A stretch of DNA of 64,000 nt from F23-D06 sp045130275 (GCA_045130275.1 JBGUPL010000056.1:1-64000); one strand, 5' to 3'; shown: positions 42,786 through 51,955, counted from the stretch's first letter. Translations and numbers: made by a program. The notes: generated from the sequence alone by a model not told the origin.

Positions 42786-44450
42786 ATGAAAAGATACATA
42801 CTCATAATCATCGCAATATGCGCCATGTCAACTGTCATGGCCAAAGCACCCGAAAAGGACGCCGTCTATAAACTCATTTCCGAAAGTTACACGTTGAACA
42901 CCGACGGTTCGACTGAGTTCCGCAAGCGCACGGAGCTGCAGATTTTCACGCGGATGACCTTCGACCATTTCGGGGAGACGTTCATCACCTACAACCCTGA
43001 TTTCCAGGAGCTCATCATCAACGAGGCATACACCATCCGCAAAGACGGCAGCAAGGTGGAGACCCCCGAAAACGCTTTCAACCCGATGCTGCCGGAGGGC
43101 TGCACAAAATGCGAGCGGCTCAACGGCATACGCACCATGGTGGTGACGCACACGGCATTGGAGTACGACGCTGTCATCGTCCTCGACTACACCATCCGCT
43201 CCAAGAACTTCTTCTTCCAGGAATTGTTGGAAAAGGTTGATTTGCAGGAGGAGGTGCCGGTGGAAAAATACGTGGTCAACGTGACCTCGCCGGACTACAA
43301 GCCCGCGAAATTTGTATTGAACGGGAAACTTTCCTACACGGAAACCGAGAACACCGACAAAGGGATGAAAACCACCGTAATGACCTTCACCAATCTGCCA
43401 GAATATCCTACGGATGAGTACATTTTCCCTGGTGATTATAAGGCGGTCACATTTTACACGATGGATGAACCGCATCATATCGTCGGCAAAATCGCCCAGC
43501 AAAATGCTATGCAAAAATTTAATAATCAAAAGATTACAGACTTTTTCAAGAGCCGCTTCACCGAAGAGATGACCGTTATGGACAAGGTTTTGTCAGTCAG
43601 GGATTACATCCACGACAATATCCAGACCAACCATCTGGATGCCAGCGTATTGAACTATATGTTCGCCTCGCCGCAACAGGTGTGGGAGAGCAACTGCGCG
43701 TTGCCGATCGAGAAAGACATTTTGCTTGCGGGCGTGCTGAAAAGTTTGGGTTATGACGCACAATTGGTCTTCGTCACTGAAACGTTGACAAAGAATCCGA
43801 CAACCATGGTCTATGTCAAAGTGGGCGAAGAATACTATTACATTTCGGCAAATGAAATCGAGGACATGAGCCTCTATGTGCTTCACCCCAAGGATTCATT
43901 CATCGGTTTGGACGGTCAACAATGGACTCAAGGGAAGATTGATATCAACGTGGACGTAGCCGCCGACATCACCGTCGATAACGGAAACTTGAACAACCCG
44001 CAGGTGGAAGTGAAACGAAAGAATGTAGAGTCCCCACTGACGGAAACTTTGCGTCCACAGGAAATCGAAGTTGCGAAAGTGTCTGTCTCCCAACTTGCCA
44101 GCAAATACTACGAGCTGACCATTGATGACGGCAACTACGGCACACAAGTCCGCTCTGTGAACATCCATAACGACCGGCAATACGATGTGTGCACGGATGG
44201 GGCTGTCGAAAAATACACCTATTCTGTCAAATTGCCCGCCAACGTTCGCATCCTGACGAAACCCGTGCATAAAGAAATCTCCGTTGAGAAGGCCAAACTA
44301 CTGATTGACATACAGATAGACGGTCAGACGGTGACCATCACCCGCCAGCTCAACCTGCCTTTCGATTGGGTTACAGCCAAGAGCGCAAAAGCGTTCAAGG
44401 TGATGATGGGAGAGTGGGAAGCCCCCGTGAAGGTGGTGTTTTCCCTGTAA
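42786..44450 (+). CDS. DUF3857/transglutaminase-fold paralogue, probably non-catalytic
   Basis: The 554-residue protein has a signal peptide (KRYILIIIAICAMSTVMA). The DUF3857 region (about 20-230) includes YTIRKDGSKVETPENAFNP. A transglutaminase-fold region at about 260-370 has LSVRDYIHDNIQ and CALPIEKDILLAGVLKSLGY. Aligned with the upstream paralogue, the catalytic Cys position (VCKDKAG) falls on PIEKD, and the His and Asp motifs are replaced (TTMVYVKVG, ISANEIEDM). It may be a structural or regulatory partner of the first protein. The longer frame through the repeats was rejected. Confidence 0.8.
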   Translation: MKRYILIIIAICAMSTVMAKAPEKDAVYKLISESYTLNTDGSTEFRKRTELQIFTRMTFDHFGETFITYNPDFQELIINEAYTIRKDGSKVETPENAFNPMLPEGCTKCERLNGIRTMVVTHTALEYDAVIVLDYTIRSKNFFFQELLEKVDLQEEVPVEKYVVNVTSPDYKPAKFVLNGKLSYTETENTDKGMKTTVMTFTNLPEYPTDEYIFPGDYKAVTFYTMDEPHHIVGKIAQQNAMQKFNNQKITDFFKSRFTEEMTVMDKVLSVRDYIHDNIQTNHLDASVLNYMFASPQQVWESNCALPIEKDILLAGVLKSLGYDAQLVFVTETLTKNPTTMVYVKVGEEYYYISANEIEDMSLYVLHPKDSFIGLDGQQWTQGKIDINVDVAADITVDNGNLNNPQVEVKRKNVESPLTETLRPQEIEVAKVSVSQLASKYYELTIDDGNYGTQVRSVNIHNDRQYDVCTDGAVEKYTYSVKLPANVRILTKPVHKEISVEKAKLLIDIQIDGQTVTITRQLNLPFDWVTAKSAKAFKVMMGEWEAPVKVVFSL

Positions 44451-44575
44451 AAATGCGATTCAAAGTGTAGAGTGAAACTTTCATGCCGTTTCAGGCAGAA
44501 AACATTTAGTTAATTGTTAAAAAAACAATATTCAAAATAATATTAACACAATGGCGTAGCATGTCATAAAAAGTG

Positions 44576-44583
44576 TATCTTTG
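44576..44583 (+). promoter_or_regulatory. -7 element TATCTTTG of the DUF5618 gene
   Basis: AGTGTATCTTTGCCG lies 27 nt before the ATG at 44611. The rest of the 160-nt gap (44451-44575) is AT-rich and shows no gene. Confidence 0.62.
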
Positions 44584-44610
44584 CCGCGTTAAATTCAAAC
44601 CTGAAATAAA

Positions 44611-45021
44611 ATGAAAGACACTAAAATCACCTATTCCATCGAAGAGGCCCGGAGATATGTGGCCAATGCCGAGGATGTTATCCAAAAGGCCGAGTATAAC
44701 CCTGAGACACAGTCTTATATGGATAGCAAATATGTTCGGACTGCTGGGGATATTCTGTGGAAAGGTTGTTTGATTGCCCTTGACACGGTCTTTCAGGTGC
44801 GCAAGGGAAAAGGTCGTCCGTCAATCGAAAAATACCGTGATGCTGTTGCGAAACGGGACGGGAAATTACTGAGTTTTGTTAATAACGGATACGACGTCAC
44901 CCATCTGTATATGGGCTATGATGGTGTAACGGACAAGAAAATCTGTGACAGAGGATTCGAAATCGCCAACCACATCATCGACCACTGCGCGATGATGCTG
45001 CCGAAGCCAGTGTGCGCGTGA
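44611..45021 (+). CDS. DUF5618 family small protein
   Basis: The 136-residue all-helical cytoplasmic protein contains SIEEARRYVANAEDVIQKA, RTAGDILWKGCLIALDTVF and FVNNGYDVTHLYMGYDG. This resembles DUF5618, a Bacteroidota family of unknown function whose helical layout recalls HEPN proteins. No nucleotidyltransferase partner lies beside it. It has its own promoter and a bidirectional terminator. Confidence 0.68.
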   Translation: MKDTKITYSIEEARRYVANAEDVIQKAEYNPETQSYMDSKYVRTAGDILWKGCLIALDTVFQVRKGKGRPSIEKYRDAVAKRDGKLLSFVNNGYDVTHLYMGYDGVTDKKICDRGFEIANHIIDHCAMMLPKPVCA

Positions 45022-45030
45022 AAGGGTAAC

Positions 45031-45060
45031 AAAAAAAACGTGTTAGAAACACGTTTTTTT
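45031..45060. terminator. Bidirectional terminator between the DUF5618 and DUF975-like genes
   Basis: A perfect stem ACGTGT/ACACGT with loop TAGAA, A8 on the left and T7 on the right, serving both convergent genes. Confidence 0.85.
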
Positions 45061-45075
45061 GTTAGTTTCTGTAAA

Positions 45076-45915
45076 TTATTCGGTAACCTCCGCTGGCTCT
45101 TGCGCGTCTTCTGCAGACGCAGGCTCCTCAGCAATAAGCACGGCCTCTTCAGCAGGCACAACTTCCTCTTGCAACGGCATTTCCTCTTCGCCGACACCCT
45201 CGTACTCCGCACGGAGCTGCTCGTAGAACTTCACCAAAGTCATACTCATGTAGGGGACCAGCCAAAGCAAGCCGATGCCGAACGTGAAAACAGAAAGAAG
45301 CAGCCAACCGAAGAAGCTGAGCATCAGCAGGAAGAGTTCCATTTTGTGGCCTTTCATCATCATGCGACTTTCGCTAAGCACACCTGCAGGATGCAGCTCG
45401 GGATGGTCATGCAGGATGAACGGCACCATGGCGTATGCCAATCCCAGAATGAGACCGGGAATCATGAGCAGGCAACCCACCACGATAACTATAAATATGT
45501 GTTTTTCAAGTAAGCCCGTTGCCGCCGAAATGCCAAAAAAGGCGAAATACGGTATCAATGCGGCAAAAATGGCAAGAAATTGCAGCAACAGCGTGACAAA
45601 CACGTCCACAAAACGTTTGTAACCGCAGAACAGATCCCCGATGTCGGCGGGCAAATCCTGCCGTGAGGAATTCAGATGTGCTATGTAGTAGCCGTATTGC
45701 ATCGGAACGAACAAAATCGTGATGATTGCCCCGATAATAGTTAACACGATAGCCAGTTTAGTGAAAGAACTCCCTTGGAAAATGGCACCGAATTGGGCCA
45801 GACCACTGGCAAACACATACAGCAGAATGTATAGGAACGTGAGTCCCACAAAAGAGCCCCATTTGCCTTTTAATGTGGCCAGAGCCGCGTTTTTTAAATC
45901 GTTGATTTTACCCAT
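45076..45915 (-). CDS. DUF975-like integral membrane protein
   Basis: The 279-residue protein starts INDLKNAALATLKGKWGSFV, the typical opening of DUF975 proteins. About five or six membrane helices follow up to residue ~230 (FVTLLLQFLAIFAALIPYFA, VVGCLLMIPGLILGLAYAM, FLLMLSFFGWLLLSVFTFG). The tail after residue ~240 is acidic and Glu/Ala-rich and probably cytoplasmic. The function of the family is unknown. The gap upstream (45916-45995) shows no clear promoter. Confidence 0.78.
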   Translation of the reverse strand: MGKINDLKNAALATLKGKWGSFVGLTFLYILLYVFASGLAQFGAIFQGSSFTKLAIVLTIIGAIITILFVPMQYGYYIAHLNSSRQDLPADIGDLFCGYKRFVDVFVTLLLQFLAIFAALIPYFAFFGISAATGLLEKHIFIVIVVGCLLMIPGLILGLAYAMVPFILHDHPELHPAGVLSESRMMMKGHKMELFLLMLSFFGWLLLSVFTFGIGLLWLVPYMSMTLVKFYEQLRAEYEGVGEEEMPLQEEVVPAEEAVLIAEEPASAEDAQEPAEVTE

Positions 45916-45995
45916 AATGTTTCGATTTTATTGGTGAATAAATGATATGATAATATAGCATTATAGACAATGGACAACACAGATGTGGATAACAA

Positions 45996-46766
45996 TCACA
46001 ACTCCCTTCTAACAATGCGGGAGAGCAGTGGCACGCGCCAGCATTCAGGAAGAATTCTGGTAAGGAAGTAACTGAGTGGGTTTAAGATAATCTGGCGACG
46101 ACCGCGAAACATTCCATCCACATATTTATGAGCGATGTCGGCCGTGGATTTGAGAGTGGCGCGCCCAAGGAAACCCTGTTTCTCAATACGTTGGGTGATT
46201 TCTGGATTTGTAGCCATTGCACCGGGGACAGCCAAAGTCACCGATACTCCGGTGCCTTTCATTTCCTCCCGCAAACTCTTCGTGAAAGCGTGCACGTAAG
46301 CCTTGGATGCCGGATAAACAGTCTTGTATGCTGTTGGAGTATATCCAGCCATACTGCCGACATTCAATATGTATGCGGGTGTATGCTGTTGTAAGTTCCG
46401 CATCAGCGTTTTTGTTAAAATAGTGGTACACAACACATTGAGACGAAGAATCCGCAACAGATAGTCCATTTCAGCAACTTCAAAGGAACGACTTCCGCCT
46501 GTGCCCACATTGTTTACAAGAATGTTTACAGGATAATCAGAGGCTATTTTTTCCGCCCATCGACAGGCTGCCAATTCATCGGACAAGTTTACAACAAATG
46601 ATTGACAATCAACGGAATATTGGTCGGTAATTTCCTTGCACACCGTATGCACCGCCTCGGTGGAACTGACCAACAGGAGAGGACAACCTCGCCGAGCGAG
46701 CTCCAGAGCGATTTCGCGACCCAGTCCCTTGCTGGCCCCTGTAATGAGTGCGTAACTGCTTGTCAT
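45996..46766 (-). CDS. Short-chain dehydrogenase/reductase (SDR)
   Basis: The 256-residue NAD(P)-dependent oxidoreductase has the cofactor motif ALITGASKGLGREIALELAR (about 6-25), NILVNNVGTGG (about 80-90), the catalytic Ser in LNVGSMAGYTPT and Tyr/Lys in YPASKAYVHAFTKSL (about 150). The substrate is unknown; the sequence resembles DltE/short-chain 'classical' SDRs. The ATG at 46766 is used rather than the TTG one codon earlier. It follows the GNAT-like gene by 18 nt on the same strand, so they are probably co-transcribed. Confidence 0.9.
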   Translation of the reverse strand: MTSSYALITGASKGLGREIALELARRGCPLLLVSSTEAVHTVCKEITDQYSVDCQSFVVNLSDELAACRWAEKIASDYPVNILVNNVGTGGSRSFEVAEMDYLLRILRLNVLCTTILTKTLMRNLQQHTPAYILNVGSMAGYTPTAYKTVYPASKAYVHAFTKSLREEMKGTGVSVTLAVPGAMATNPEITQRIEKQGFLGRATLKSTADIAHKYVDGMFRGRRQIILNPLSYFLTRILPECWRVPLLSRIVRREL

Positions 46767-46784
46767 CAATTTGCGGTTTGGGAT

Positions 46785-47891
46785 TTATAGGTTCTTCCGA
46801 TAGCACCGTCTCCTTGCAATAACCTCCGAATCATATTTCTGCCAGATGCGGGCGGCGATATTGTTCTCGAGTTGCTGGGAAGTGAAGGCATACTCGTAAC
46901 CATGGCGCAAGAAGGCTTCGTGCATTTGTTTGTGGTAGATGGCATGGATGCCGGTGTGCGCGTATTCCGGAAGCACGCCGGTGAGCAACATGTCCACATT
47001 TTTGTTCTTGTGTAGTGCGTGGAGAATATGGAACACTCCAAACGGCCACATTTTCCCGTTAGCCTTCTTAAACGCTTGATTTAGAGATGGTATGCTCATG
47101 GCAATGCCAACCAATCGTCCATCGTAATCTTCCAAAAACGACACCAAGTCCAGAATTCCGATAGAGAGGTTCTCATTGATGATCCATGTCATTTCCTCGT
47201 GGGTGAGCGGGATGAAGTTAAAGAGATCGTGGTAGCTTTCATTCAGCACCTCCAAAAAGGCGTAGCCGTCTCTTTTCAGTTGCTCTTTGTCCTTTATTGT
47301 GCGAATCCGCACATGGTACTTTTTGCCCAAAAGGTCTGCCATACGGGAAATCCGTTCCGAGACAGGGGTGACTTTCACCTTGTACTGGATGTAGTCCACT
47401 TCCTTTTCGAAACCCATCCTGTCCATATATTCGGGATAATAGGGATAGTTGTAGTCCGCACCGATGGAGGTTAGATGATCGAAGCCATCCACCAACATGG
47501 CCTGCTTCTCCATGTTGGAGAATCGCGAAGGGCCGCAAATCTCGGTCATGCCCTGCGATTTGCCCCAGTCTTCTACAGTCTGGAACAACATTTTGGCCAC
47601 CTCGGGGTCTTCAATCACATCGAACCAGGCAAAGCGTATGCGCCGCTGCCCTTTGATTTCGTTACACCGGTGGTTGATGAGACCTGCAATGCGCCCGACA
47701 ACCTCCCCATCGCGCCACGCCAGCCACATCCGCAGGTCGCAGAACGACAACGCGGGATGTTGGGTAAGCATTTTTTCCTCGCCCTTGTCCATCGCTGGCA
47801 CATAAAACGGACATTTTTCATACAATTTTCGCGGGAACCGTATGAATTCCTTCAAGTCCCTACTGCTTTTAACTTCTTTTATATCAATCAT
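46785..47891 (-). CDS. GNAT-fold acyltransferase-like protein (YghO-like)
   Basis: The 368-residue cytoplasmic protein has KEFIRFPRKLYEKCPFYVP near the start, WLAWRDGEVVGRIAGLINH (GNAT-like strand, about 57-75), GPSRFSNMEKQAMLVDGFD and a second half with LVGIAMSIPSLNQAF. The pattern matches the YghO-type family of predicted acetyltransferases widespread in Bacteroidota; the substrate is not known. It has its own promoter divergent from murG and leads the SDR gene. Confidence 0.75.
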   Translation of the reverse strand: MIDIKEVKSSRDLKEFIRFPRKLYEKCPFYVPAMDKGEEKMLTQHPALSFCDLRMWLAWRDGEVVGRIAGLINHRCNEIKGQRRIRFAWFDVIEDPEVAKMLFQTVEDWGKSQGMTEICGPSRFSNMEKQAMLVDGFDHLTSIGADYNYPYYPEYMDRMGFEKEVDYIQYKVKVTPVSERISRMADLLGKKYHVRIRTIKDKEQLKRDGYAFLEVLNESYHDLFNFIPLTHEEMTWIINENLSIGILDLVSFLEDYDGRLVGIAMSIPSLNQAFKKANGKMWPFGVFHILHALHKNKNVDMLLTGVLPEYAHTGIHAIYHKQMHEAFLRHGYEYAFTSQQLENNIAARIWQKYDSEVIARRRCYRKNL

Positions 47892-47922
47892 ATAAACCGA
47901 ATATCAACTTCAAAACAGCAGG

Positions 47923-47930
47923 CAAAGATA
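47923..47930 (-). promoter_or_regulatory. -7 element TATCTTTG of the GNAT-like/SDR unit
   Basis: The minus strand reads AGTATCTTTGCCTGC, 31 nt before the ATG at 47891. Confidence 0.62.
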
Positions 47931-48014
47931 CTATTTTTTGTAAATGCTTCTTGCATCTGGAATAATGTTTTCATTCCAAAACCTATTTTCCGCTCCCTAT
48001 TGTCTAAAAAAATG

Positions 48015-48022
48015 TACTTTTG
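48015..48022 (+). promoter_or_regulatory. -7 element TACTTTTG of murG
   Basis: ATGTACTTTTGCCAC lies 20 nt before the murG ATG. It rules out the longer frame start at 47944. Confidence 0.62.
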
Positions 48023-48042
48023 CCACACAAAACCAAACCGAT

Positions 48043-49149
48043 ATGGAAAAGAGATACATTATCAGCGGCGGCGGCACCGGCGGCCATATTTTCCCGGCGT
48101 TGGCCATCGCCAACAAGATTAAATCCGAGAATCCCGATGCGAAGATCCTGTTCATTGGGGCAAGCGACAAAATGGAGATGCGGCGCGTACCGGAAGCAGG
48201 CTATCCCATTGAAGGACTGGAGATTTACGGTATCCATCGTGAAAAATCGCTCAACGGGTTGATGTGCAACCTCCGTCTGCCGATGGTGATGCTGCAAGCC
48301 ATGCGCAAGGCGAAGAAGATCATGCGGGAGTTCAAACCGGACTTGGCCATCGGGGTCGGCGGGTTCGCCAGCGGTCCCGCATTGAAAGCCGCCTCCCAAC
48401 TCGGCATCCCCACCCTTCTGCAGGAGCAGAACTCCTACCCCGGCGTCACCAACAAGATGCTGGCCAAGAACGCCAAAGCCATCTGCGTGGCCTACGACGG
48501 GCTCGAGCGTTTTTTCCCCGCCGAGAAGATCATCAAAACCGGCAACCCCATCCGCAAGGAGATTCTGCAGCTGGAACGAAAAAAAGCGGATGCCTACCAA
48601 TATTTCAACTTCACTCCGGAAAAGAAGACTGTTCTGGTGGTCGGCGGAAGTCTCGGCGCACGCACCTTCAACCAAACCATGGCCGCCAACCTGGATGTTT
48701 TTCGCAAGGCGGACTTGCAGCTTCTTTGGCAGACAGGAGAACAATTCTACAAAAACATAGACCCCGAACTGCTGAAAGAACAGGATGAGCATATCCGCAT
48801 CGTGCCGTTCATCAAGAACATGAACGATGCGTACAGCATGGCGGATGTCATCGTCTCGCGGGCGGGTGCGCTCGCACTCGCGGAGCTGGCCATCGTGGGG
48901 GCGCCCACCATCCTCGTGCCGTTCCCGTACGCCGCCGAAGACCACCAGACCTTCAACGCCAAAGCGCTCTCCACCAAGGACGCCGCGCTGTTCATCACCG
49001 ACAAGGAGGCTCCGGAGAAACTGATTCCCACGCTGATGCAGCTGGTGAGCGATTCAGACCGAATGCAGGTTCTGGCCGACAACATCAAACGTTTCGCCCT
49101 GCCGGATGCCATCGACCTCATCTATGAGGAAATCATCAAAATTTCATAA
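48043..49149 (+). CDS. murG: Undecaprenyl-PP-MurNAc-pentapeptide GlcNAc transferase MurG
   Basis: The 368-residue GT28 enzyme makes lipid II on the inner face of the membrane. Landmarks are SGGGTGGHIFPALAIANKI (about 7-25), GVGGFASGPALKAASQLGIP, LLQEQNSYPGVTNKMLA, VVGGSLGARTFNQ and RAGALALAELAIVGAPTILVP, with YAAEDHQTFNAKAL. It stands apart from other mur/fts genes in this window, with its own promoter. Confidence 0.96.
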   Translation: MEKRYIISGGGTGGHIFPALAIANKIKSENPDAKILFIGASDKMEMRRVPEAGYPIEGLEIYGIHREKSLNGLMCNLRLPMVMLQAMRKAKKIMREFKPDLAIGVGGFASGPALKAASQLGIPTLLQEQNSYPGVTNKMLAKNAKAICVAYDGLERFFPAEKIIKTGNPIRKEILQLERKKADAYQYFNFTPEKKTVLVVGGSLGARTFNQTMAANLDVFRKADLQLLWQTGEQFYKNIDPELLKEQDEHIRIVPFIKNMNDAYSMADVIVSRAGALALAELAIVGAPTILVPFPYAAEDHQTFNAKALSTKDAALFITDKEAPEKLIPTLMQLVSDSDRMQVLADNIKRFALPDAIDLIYEEIIKIS

Positions 49150-49305
49150 TCCACCCCGCCCCGGGCGTTATCAACAAATTTTGTTCATAAAAAGAAGGCC
49201 GTAAACCATCGTTCGCAGACTTAAAAAACGTATTATTGCCACCCGTGGAAATCATTCTTTTCCTACATGTTAACTTTTTGACAATCAAACAAAAGCACTA
49301 AACCT

Positions 49306-50718
49306 ATGGGTGGATTTTTTGGGGTCGTTTCGACCAAACCTTGCATTGCAGATTTGTTTTACGGGGTGGACTATCACTCCCATCTTGGGACAAAACGCGG
49401 CGGAATAGTAACCTATCATCAGGAGCTCAAGCTATTCCGCCGTTCCATTCATAATATTGAAAACTCCTATTTTCGCACCAAATTCGATGCCGAACTTGGA
49501 AAATTCATCGGGACTTCGGGCATCGGCGTCATCAGCGACACGGATGCACAACCCATCGTGGTGAACTCCCACCTCGGGCGTTTTGCCATATCCACCGTTG
49601 GTAAAATAAACAACATCAGCGAGTTAGAAAAAGAATGCCTCGATTGCAACCAGCAATTCACCGAACTGAGCTCTGGCAGCACCAACCCCACCGAGCTTGT
49701 CGCACTGATGATCACCCGCAAACACGACTTCGTGGAGGGCATTCAATATGTATATAGCAAATTGAAAGGATCCTGCTCCATCCTGATCCTGACGGAGGAC
49801 GGCATCATTTCCGCCCGCGACTTTTACGGACGCACGCCCATCGTGATCGGCAAAAACGACTACGGTCATGCCGTCTCATTCGACAACCACAGTTTCGCCA
49901 ATCTCGATTACCAGACGGAATACTATGTAGGCCCCGGGGAGATTGTCAAAGTGACCGCTGACGGAATCAAACAGTTACTCGCCCCGAACTATCAGATGCA
50001 GATTTGTTCGTTCTTGTGGATTTATTACGGCTATCCATCAGTGAATTACGAGGACATTAACGTGGAGAGCGCACGTTACGCCCTCGGCTATGCCATGGGC
50101 AAAACCGATGACACGGAAGTCGATTTCGTGGCTCCCATCCCCGACTCCGGCATCGGCATGGCCATCGGGTATTCCAACGGCAAGCAAATCCCCTACCAGC
50201 GCGCCATCGTCAAATATACCCCCACTTGGTCGCGTAGCTTCATGCCTGTCACTCAGGAGATGCGCGAGCACGTGGCCAAAATGAAGCTGCTCCCCAACCG
50301 CGATCTGCTGAAGGGCAAACGGGTCGTTTTCTGCGACGATTCCATCGTGCGCGGCACGCAGTTGCGCGACAACGTGAAGAAGATGTACGAGTATGGCGCC
50401 AAGGAGGTGCATATCCGCATCAGCTGTCCGCCGCTGCTTTACGGCTGCGAGTTTCTCAACTTCTCGGCTTCCAAGACGGAACTGGAACTCATCACCCGCC
50501 GTGTCATCGAAGAATTGGAGGGCGACAGCCACAAGAACCTGCACCGCTACATGGACAGCACCACGCCCGAATATGCCAAGATGGTGGAGATCATCCGTCA
50601 GCATCTTGGGGTCGATACGCTGAAATTCAACACGTTGGACACCATCACGAATGCAATAGGACTTCCCAAGGAGCGCATCTGCACCCACTGCTTCGACGGC
50701 TCTTCCTTTGGATTCTAA
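49306..50718 (+). CDS. PurF-like amidophosphoribosyltransferase lacking the catalytic cysteine
   Basis: The 470-residue protein has an Ntn-glutaminase-like N-terminal half and a PRTase half with the PRPP loop RVVFCDDSIVRGTQLR (about 350). True PurF has Cys at position 2 (or after a propeptide) as glutaminase nucleophile; here the sequence begins MGGFFGVVSTKP and no Cys is available upstream. Cysteines in QICSFLWIYYG, ISCPPLLYGCEF and ICTHCFDG match the places of PurF [4Fe-4S] ligands. It might use ammonia or have another role. A weak TATTATTG at 49231-49238 could be its promoter. Confidence 0.8.
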   Translation: MGGFFGVVSTKPCIADLFYGVDYHSHLGTKRGGIVTYHQELKLFRRSIHNIENSYFRTKFDAELGKFIGTSGIGVISDTDAQPIVVNSHLGRFAISTVGKINNISELEKECLDCNQQFTELSSGSTNPTELVALMITRKHDFVEGIQYVYSKLKGSCSILILTEDGIISARDFYGRTPIVIGKNDYGHAVSFDNHSFANLDYQTEYYVGPGEIVKVTADGIKQLLAPNYQMQICSFLWIYYGYPSVNYEDINVESARYALGYAMGKTDDTEVDFVAPIPDSGIGMAIGYSNGKQIPYQRAIVKYTPTWSRSFMPVTQEMREHVAKMKLLPNRDLLKGKRVVFCDDSIVRGTQLRDNVKKMYEYGAKEVHIRISCPPLLYGCEFLNFSASKTELELITRRVIEELEGDSHKNLHRYMDSTTPEYAKMVEIIRQHLGVDTLKFNTLDTITNAIGLPKERICTHCFDGSSFGF

Positions 50719-50727
50719 ACAATCCTT

Positions 50728-50755
50728 GTAGAGACATTGCGTGAGACGTCTCTAC
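50728..50755. repeat. 28-bp palindromic repeat, copy 3
   Basis: GTAGAGAC and GTCTCTAC arms, 10 nt after the purF-like stop and 27 nt before the pcm start. Confidence 0.78.
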
Positions 50756-50782
50756 AGCGGTAAAATCAGAAAAAACGGGATT

Positions 50783-51439
50783 ATGGCAACGGAAAATTAC
50801 CTGTTACTCGGACAAAAGAAACGTCTGATCGAACTGCTCAGGCAAAAGGGCATCACGGACGAGAACGTGCTCGCCGCTTTCGACAAAGTGGAACGGCACC
50901 GTTTTCTGGAATCCTTGCTTTGGCCCCGGGCTTATGAGGACGAGGCTCTGAAACTGACCACCGACCAGACCATTTCAAAACCGTCCACCGTTGCATTTCA
51001 ATCACAGCTGTTGGAAGTGAAGAGCGGCATGAAAGTGTTGGAAATCGGCACGGGATCCGGATTCCAGTCTGCCATTCTCCACGCCATGGGCGCAAAAGTC
51101 TACACCATTGAGCGGCAAATCGCGTTGTTCAGACAGACCAAACCGTTGCTGGACAAACTGGCGCCGTCAGTCGTGACCTATTTCGGAGACGGATTCAAAG
51201 GATACCCTCAATTCGCGCCTTACGACCGCGTCATCGTCACTTGCGGTGCCCCAAATATCCCGCAGGCCCTTCTTGACCAGCTGGTCACAGGCGGAATCAT
51301 GGTCATCCCCGTAGGCGTGGAGTCCCAAACGATGAAACGAATCGTGAAAATCAGCGATTCGGAATATGAAGAAGAGAATTTTGGGGACTGTCTGTTTGTC
51401 CCCATGCTTAAAGAAAGGGTCAGGACTCGGCAGGGTTAG
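50783..51439 (+). CDS. pcm: Protein-L-isoaspartate O-methyltransferase
   Basis: The 218-residue enzyme methylates isoaspartyl residues in aged proteins for repair. Landmarks are DKVERHRFLESLLWPRAYED, the substrate motif DQTISKPSTVAFQSQLLEV (about 68-86), SAM site VLEIGTGSGFQSAIL (about 95) and YDRVIVTCGAPNIPQALLDQL. The ATG at 50783 is chosen; an earlier frame start at 50741 lies in the 28-bp repeat. Its last 4 nt overlap the end of the convergent lipoprotein gene. Confidence 0.93.
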   Translation: MATENYLLLGQKKRLIELLRQKGITDENVLAAFDKVERHRFLESLLWPRAYEDEALKLTTDQTISKPSTVAFQSQLLEVKSGMKVLEIGTGSGFQSAILHAMGAKVYTIERQIALFRQTKPLLDKLAPSVVTYFGDGFKGYPQFAPYDRVIVTCGAPNIPQALLDQLVTGGIMVIPVGVESQTMKRIVKISDSEYEEENFGDCLFVPMLKERVRTRQG

Positions 51440-51837
51440 TCTTCGACCTCCATCGCCCCGCTTTCCTGGAAGCGCATGGCCTTGATGATGCGATAGCCAC
51501 CATCCGCGTTAACGGTCGCAATGCCATAGATGAAATAGTCTCCCCCTCCAATCAAAGAGCAGACATATTCCTTATCCAGCTTTTCAGCCTGGCTTTCATA
51601 CAAAGCCTTGGCTTGAGCGTCATTTTCAGCCAGCGACTTTCCTTCAAAAACGACATGTTTGTTGTAATCCACATGTGTGGAAAAATAATTCTCCAATGCC
51701 TCCCATTCTGTATCTTCCATCATGCCCGACTGATAACCTAAACATCCGATAGTATACTGGGTGGAGACCGTCTTATCTTTGCAAGCCGTGAAAACTAGGG
51801 CGAGGCTTACTATCGCCATGAATATTGCCTTTTTCAT
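51436..51837 (-). CDS. Small lipoprotein of unknown function
   Basis: The 133-residue protein has a lipoprotein signal (KKAIFMAIVSLALVFTAC). The mature part contains GCLGYQSGMMEDTEWEAL, VFEGKSLAENDAQAKALYE and a beta-like end (YFIYGIATVNADGGYRII). I do not recognise a family. It has a clear promoter on the minus strand and ends tail to tail with pcm. Confidence 0.75.
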   Translation of the reverse strand: MKKAIFMAIVSLALVFTACKDKTVSTQYTIGCLGYQSGMMEDTEWEALENYFSTHVDYNKHVVFEGKSLAENDAQAKALYESQAEKLDKEYVCSLIGGGDYFIYGIATVNADGGYRIIKAMRFQESGAMEVED

Positions 51838-51862
51838 AATCGCACATTATTTCTTAAAACTG

Positions 51863-51870
51863 CAAAAATA
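51863..51870 (-). promoter_or_regulatory. -7 element TATTTTTG of the small lipoprotein gene
   Basis: The minus strand reads GCTATTTTTGCAG, 25 nt before the ATG at 51837. Confidence 0.6.
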
Positions 51871-51926
51871 GCACATTTCACAAAAAAAAATCCACATCCG
51901 GAAAGATGTAATCAACATCTTTTTGT

Positions 51927-51934
51927 TACTTTTG
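51927..51934 (+). promoter_or_regulatory. -7 element TACTTTTG of the nucleotidyltransferase gene
   Basis: TTGTTACTTTTGCAGCC lies 21 nt before the ATG at 51956. Confidence 0.6.
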
Positions 51935-51955
51935 CAGCCTCTAAAACCAAGCATA

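Noticed and set aside
42550..42844. Small minus-strand frames with the peptide TALRLCGVISASRVLP (also at 40040-40591)
   Set aside because: They are translations of the triple-hairpin and 67-bp repeats; the peptide recurs only because the repeat recurs.
49231..49238. TATTATTG as a firm promoter of the PurF-like gene
   Set aside because: It deviates from TAnnTTTG and lies in an ordinary AT-rich gap; mentioned only in the gene entry.
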